Origin: JBHJGM01 sp050331815
GTDB taxonomy: Bacteria; Verrucomicrobiota; Verrucomicrobiia; Opitutales; JBHJGM01
NCBI GenBank assembly: GCA_050331815.1
Contig: JBHJGM010000012.1
Location: 9,279 to 73,278 of the forward strand
Length of the DNA: 64,000 nt
Reading direction: 5' to 3'
Below are positions 62,017 through 64,000 of this stretch, one piece after another. The notes below the pieces were generated by a model. It was given only the letters and a program-made list of their open reading frames with translations. It was not told the origin of the DNA and did not search any database. Position 1 is the first letter of the stretch. Each line of letters opens with the position of its first letter. A program made the translations under genes and the position numbers.

Positions 62017-62718
62017 ATGATTCAGTGCCAGCGAGTGATTTTTCTCCGGAGCGCGTTATGCATTGCCTGCTTGTTTGCAGGGAATGCGCTTCCCCAAGGC
62101 CAGCCTCACCTTCTGCCTGACGCTGTTTTGCCTTTGCAGCGCCCGAGCCCAGGATTTTATTACGCTGGCGGTAATGACAGCGCCTGGAACCGGGCATTCA
62201 TGCAGTACAATTTTGGTTTGCAGGCGGCGAATCGTGTGCTGGCAACGTCTGCTGAGTCGCACCCTGTGATTCGACGACTCAATACCTCAATTTGCAATCT
62301 GGACGGCCAGCGGGATTTAGCAGGTGGTAGTATTACATTAGATAACGGCTACCGAAATACTTTTACAGGCTTTCAGCCGTCTGTTTCAACACACAGCGTC
62401 GGATTCAGCTTAGTAAACAGACCCTCCACACCTCGCCGTACTGACTGCCCTTATGTGGATATGGGGCTCCTTGAAGTCGTCGAAACACAATTCACAGTAG
62501 GCCCCACTTTCTTCGGATTTGAGAGAGTCGAGTTTGAAACAGTTGTTTCGTCGTATGTGTATTCTGGTTCTGATGTTTTCAACGACCCTGCATTTACTTT
62601 CGGTTCATTAATTTCGGAAACAGCGTCCACCGTGCCCGAGCCGGCTTCGATAGCGGTAATCTTCGGCAGCATTTGCCTGGGCTTTGCCGGATGCACCCGG
62701 CTTCGTCTGCGGCGTTAG
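62017..62718 (+). CDS. PEP-CTERM protein, probable 5' frameshift
   Basis: 233 aa as read. The module GFYYAGGNDSAWNRAFMQ and NFGLQAANRVLATSAESHP matches the preceding gene's; the C-terminus is VPEPASIAVIFGSICLGFAG with an Arg-rich tail. A better signal peptide, MRFPKASLTFCLTLFCLCSA then RAQ, starts at 62084 in another frame; adding one G near 62152 would join it to the GFYYAGG module (RAQ-GFYYAGG, matching the neighbour's QTQ-GFLYRGG). So the annotated N-terminus (MIQCQRVIF...) may be an artefact. The middle (62281-62610) is AT-richer than the neighbours. Confidence 0.75.
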   Translation: MIQCQRVIFLRSALCIACLFAGNALPQGQPHLLPDAVLPLQRPSPGFYYAGGNDSAWNRAFMQYNFGLQAANRVLATSAESHPVIRRLNTSICNLDGQRDLAGGSITLDNGYRNTFTGFQPSVSTHSVGFSLVNRPSTPRRTDCPYVDMGLLEVVETQFTVGPTFFGFERVEFETVVSSYVYSGSDVFNDPAFTFGSLISETASTVPEPASIAVIFGSICLGFAGCTRLRLRR

Positions 62719-62837
62719 ACCTGAGGCCTGGTTGTCGTTTTTTGCATCAGGCAGGCGGACACACACCGGCCTGCTTTTTTGTTTTCAGCCTGCCGGTCAC
62801 CGGCTAGGCTCCTTGGGTCAAAGGGGGAGACGGCGCC

Positions 62838-64000
62838 ATGAGTTGGGACCAAAACGAAGAATCCGACACGCGGTTGATGAAATGGCCTTTTTTTGTGGCC
62901 AATGTGCTGCTGATTGCCTCCGCCTCGGCGCTGGCTTTTCGCGATGCCGAGCCGCTGGGCGCGTGGGAGATGATCGCCATTGTGCTGCTGATCGGCGTGG
63001 GCTGCGTCCTGCTGCCGCTGCCGTACATGATTGAGATGGCTACGCGCATGCGCCACCGCGAGCTGGAGCACGCGCAGCTTGAGCGTACCAACGCCCGTCG
63101 CAACGAAGCATCCCTGCTCAGCCTGCAGGAGGCTTCCGAGAGTTTCACCCACCAGTCGAACCGCTTCGAGCACCTGCGCGGCTCCCTCGAAAAATCCGTC
63201 AAGGATCTTGAGTCGCGGCTGGCCGTGCTTGAGGAGAGTGTCAAGGTGCTCGACTCCACCGGCGAGGACCTGCGGGAGTGGCTCGCCGAGCGCGACAACG
63301 ACGACCGTCTGCCCGCGAGCACTACAGACTCCGCTCAGCCGCGTTCGGCTGAGCCGATCCTCCTGGAAGCCGTGCAGGAATTGCGTCTGGCGCTGCAGCA
63401 GATCGACGCCCGCGTCAGCCACCTCACGGACTTTCAAGCGCAGCGGAAGACAGCTGACGAAGCAGATGTGGAAGCCACTTTGGCCGCCCGCTCCGCCCCG
63501 CCCACCGAGTCCAGCCAGGCGGCAGACGGCTGCTCCGAGGAAACGCATCCGGAGCACTCCGCCCGCGCGCCTTTATTGGAAGAACCGCAGCCCGCAAAAA
63601 CCGGTTTCGACACCACGCCCACGTCCCATGCCTCGCCCGCCGGCGAGCCGCCTTCTGAGGAGGTTGCCGTAGAGGCACCGATGACGGATTCCGCTGCGGC
63701 GGCGGATCGGCCTACACCTCAGCCAGCAAGCGAACCGGAGGAGCCCGTTGTCGTCCTGTCCTCGCCGAGCGACGCTGCCAAGCCCAAGGCCAAACGCCGC
63801 CGTGCCGCCAGAGTTGCCAAAGCCGCCGAGCCCAGCCCGATGGAGTCGGGACTTGTCGCCAACGTGCTGATTGGCATCGGCAACGTGCCTTACATCCGCG
63901 GGGACGGCGGCGGCCTTTCCAAGACCAAGGGTAAGGCCATGGAGTTTGTGGAGATCGGCAAGTGGCGCTGGGTACCGCCCGAGCCGTTGGAGGGCCCCAT
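62838..64000 (+). CDS. Two-TM coiled-coil hypothetical protein (runs off the window)
   Basis: At least 387 codons, open at the right edge. ATG at 62838 has a good GGGGGAG ribosome-binding site about 9 bp upstream. Two TM helices at about 17-37 (PFFVANVLLIASASALAF) and 46-66 (MIAIVLLIGVGCVLLPLPYM), then a coiled coil (about 72-140, heptads in ELEHAQLERTNARRNEASLL), a long Pro/Ala/Glu-rich linker with AKPKAKRRRAARVAKAA, and a well-ordered C-terminal part ESGLVANVLIGIGNVPYIRG that continues past the edge. No known domain was recognised; a cytoplasmic linker to a globular domain is expected. Confidence 0.85.
   Translation, partial: MSWDQNEESDTRLMKWPFFVANVLLIASASALAFRDAEPLGAWEMIAIVLLIGVGCVLLPLPYMIEMATRMRHRELEHAQLERTNARRNEASLLSLQEASESFTHQSNRFEHLRGSLEKSVKDLESRLAVLEESVKVLDSTGEDLREWLAERDNDDRLPASTTDSAQPRSAEPILLEAVQELRLALQQIDARVSHLTDFQAQRKTADEADVEATLAARSAPPTESSQAADGCSEETHPEHSARAPLLEEPQPAKTGFDTTPTSHASPAGEPPSEEVAVEAPMTDSAAAADRPTPQPASEPEEPVVVLSSPSDAAKPKAKRRRAARVAKAAEPSPMESGLVANVLIGIGNVPYIRGDGGGLSKTKGKAMEFVEIGKWRWVPPEPLEGP

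Overview
This window looks like a chromosomal segment of a GC-rich, Gram-negative, polysaccharide-degrading bacterium. Verrucomicrobiota (Opitutae/Puniceicoccales-like) is the best guess. The reasons are several short-C-tail PEP-CTERM secreted proteins, several secreted or carbohydrate-active glycosidases (GH30, GH2, and a clan GH-A enzyme with an apparent inserted binding module), single-PPIC SurA-like chaperones, outer-membrane export genes and a ThuA/PhyH/epimerase set. This is inference from gene content; there is no rRNA in the window. No phage, CRISPR array or insertion sequence was seen.

Layout. 1-3 kb: two tiny coupled genes and a secreted glycosidase. 3-5 kb: a cNMP/FHA protein and a PEP-CTERM protein whose sorting tail is out of frame. 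5-10.6 kb: a minus-strand set of PhyH dioxygenase, atypical SDR, secreted MTA/SAH-type nucleosidase, epimerase and GH30 glycosidase. 10.7-14.7 kb: tRNA-Tyr, a ClC antiporter, and a ThuA gene bracketed by two copies of a palindromic noncoding repeat plus six copies of a 20-bp hairpin repeat. 14.7-20.8 kb: an information-processing run (SurA-like, mfd, rnc, parA), three of these linked by 4-bp overlaps. 21-30 kb: tRNA-Cys, a sodium/solute symporter, SMP-30, amidohydrolase, queuosine-precursor transporter, a VapBC-like toxin-antitoxin pair, VOC protein, NADP-GDH and aldo/keto reductase. 30-41.6 kb: prfA, a frameshifted FAD oxidoreductase, YHS protein, epimerase, two RNA methyltransferases, lipoate ligase, RmlD-like reductase, hisC and a CNNM/CorC-type protein.

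41.8-48.3 kb is an envelope polysaccharide export block: a membrane TPR protein, then, divergently, a beta-barrel protein, a short non-lipoprotein Wza/OPX protein and a fused Wzc-type BY-kinase with a Gly/Tyr-rich N-terminus. It ends in a clear terminator and has no glycosyltransferases. I consider this the most system-like part of the window: the barrel may supply the outer-membrane pore that the short OPX protein lacks.

48.4-58.2 kb: Sua5/TsaC, rpsR, GH2 beta-galactosidase, a small ribbon-helix-helix protein, an AT-rich gene-poor gap, and a tightly coupled ABC ATPase / double-FtsX permease / CrtC-AttH-like secreted protein operon. 58.3-64 kb: trpS, two hypotheticals, three PEP-CTERM genes (two of which share an N-terminal module), and a two-TM coiled-coil protein running off the right edge.

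Three genes show apparent frameshifts, each at a short homopolymer or dinucleotide run. That could mean assembly errors or real decay, and raw reads would be needed to tell.
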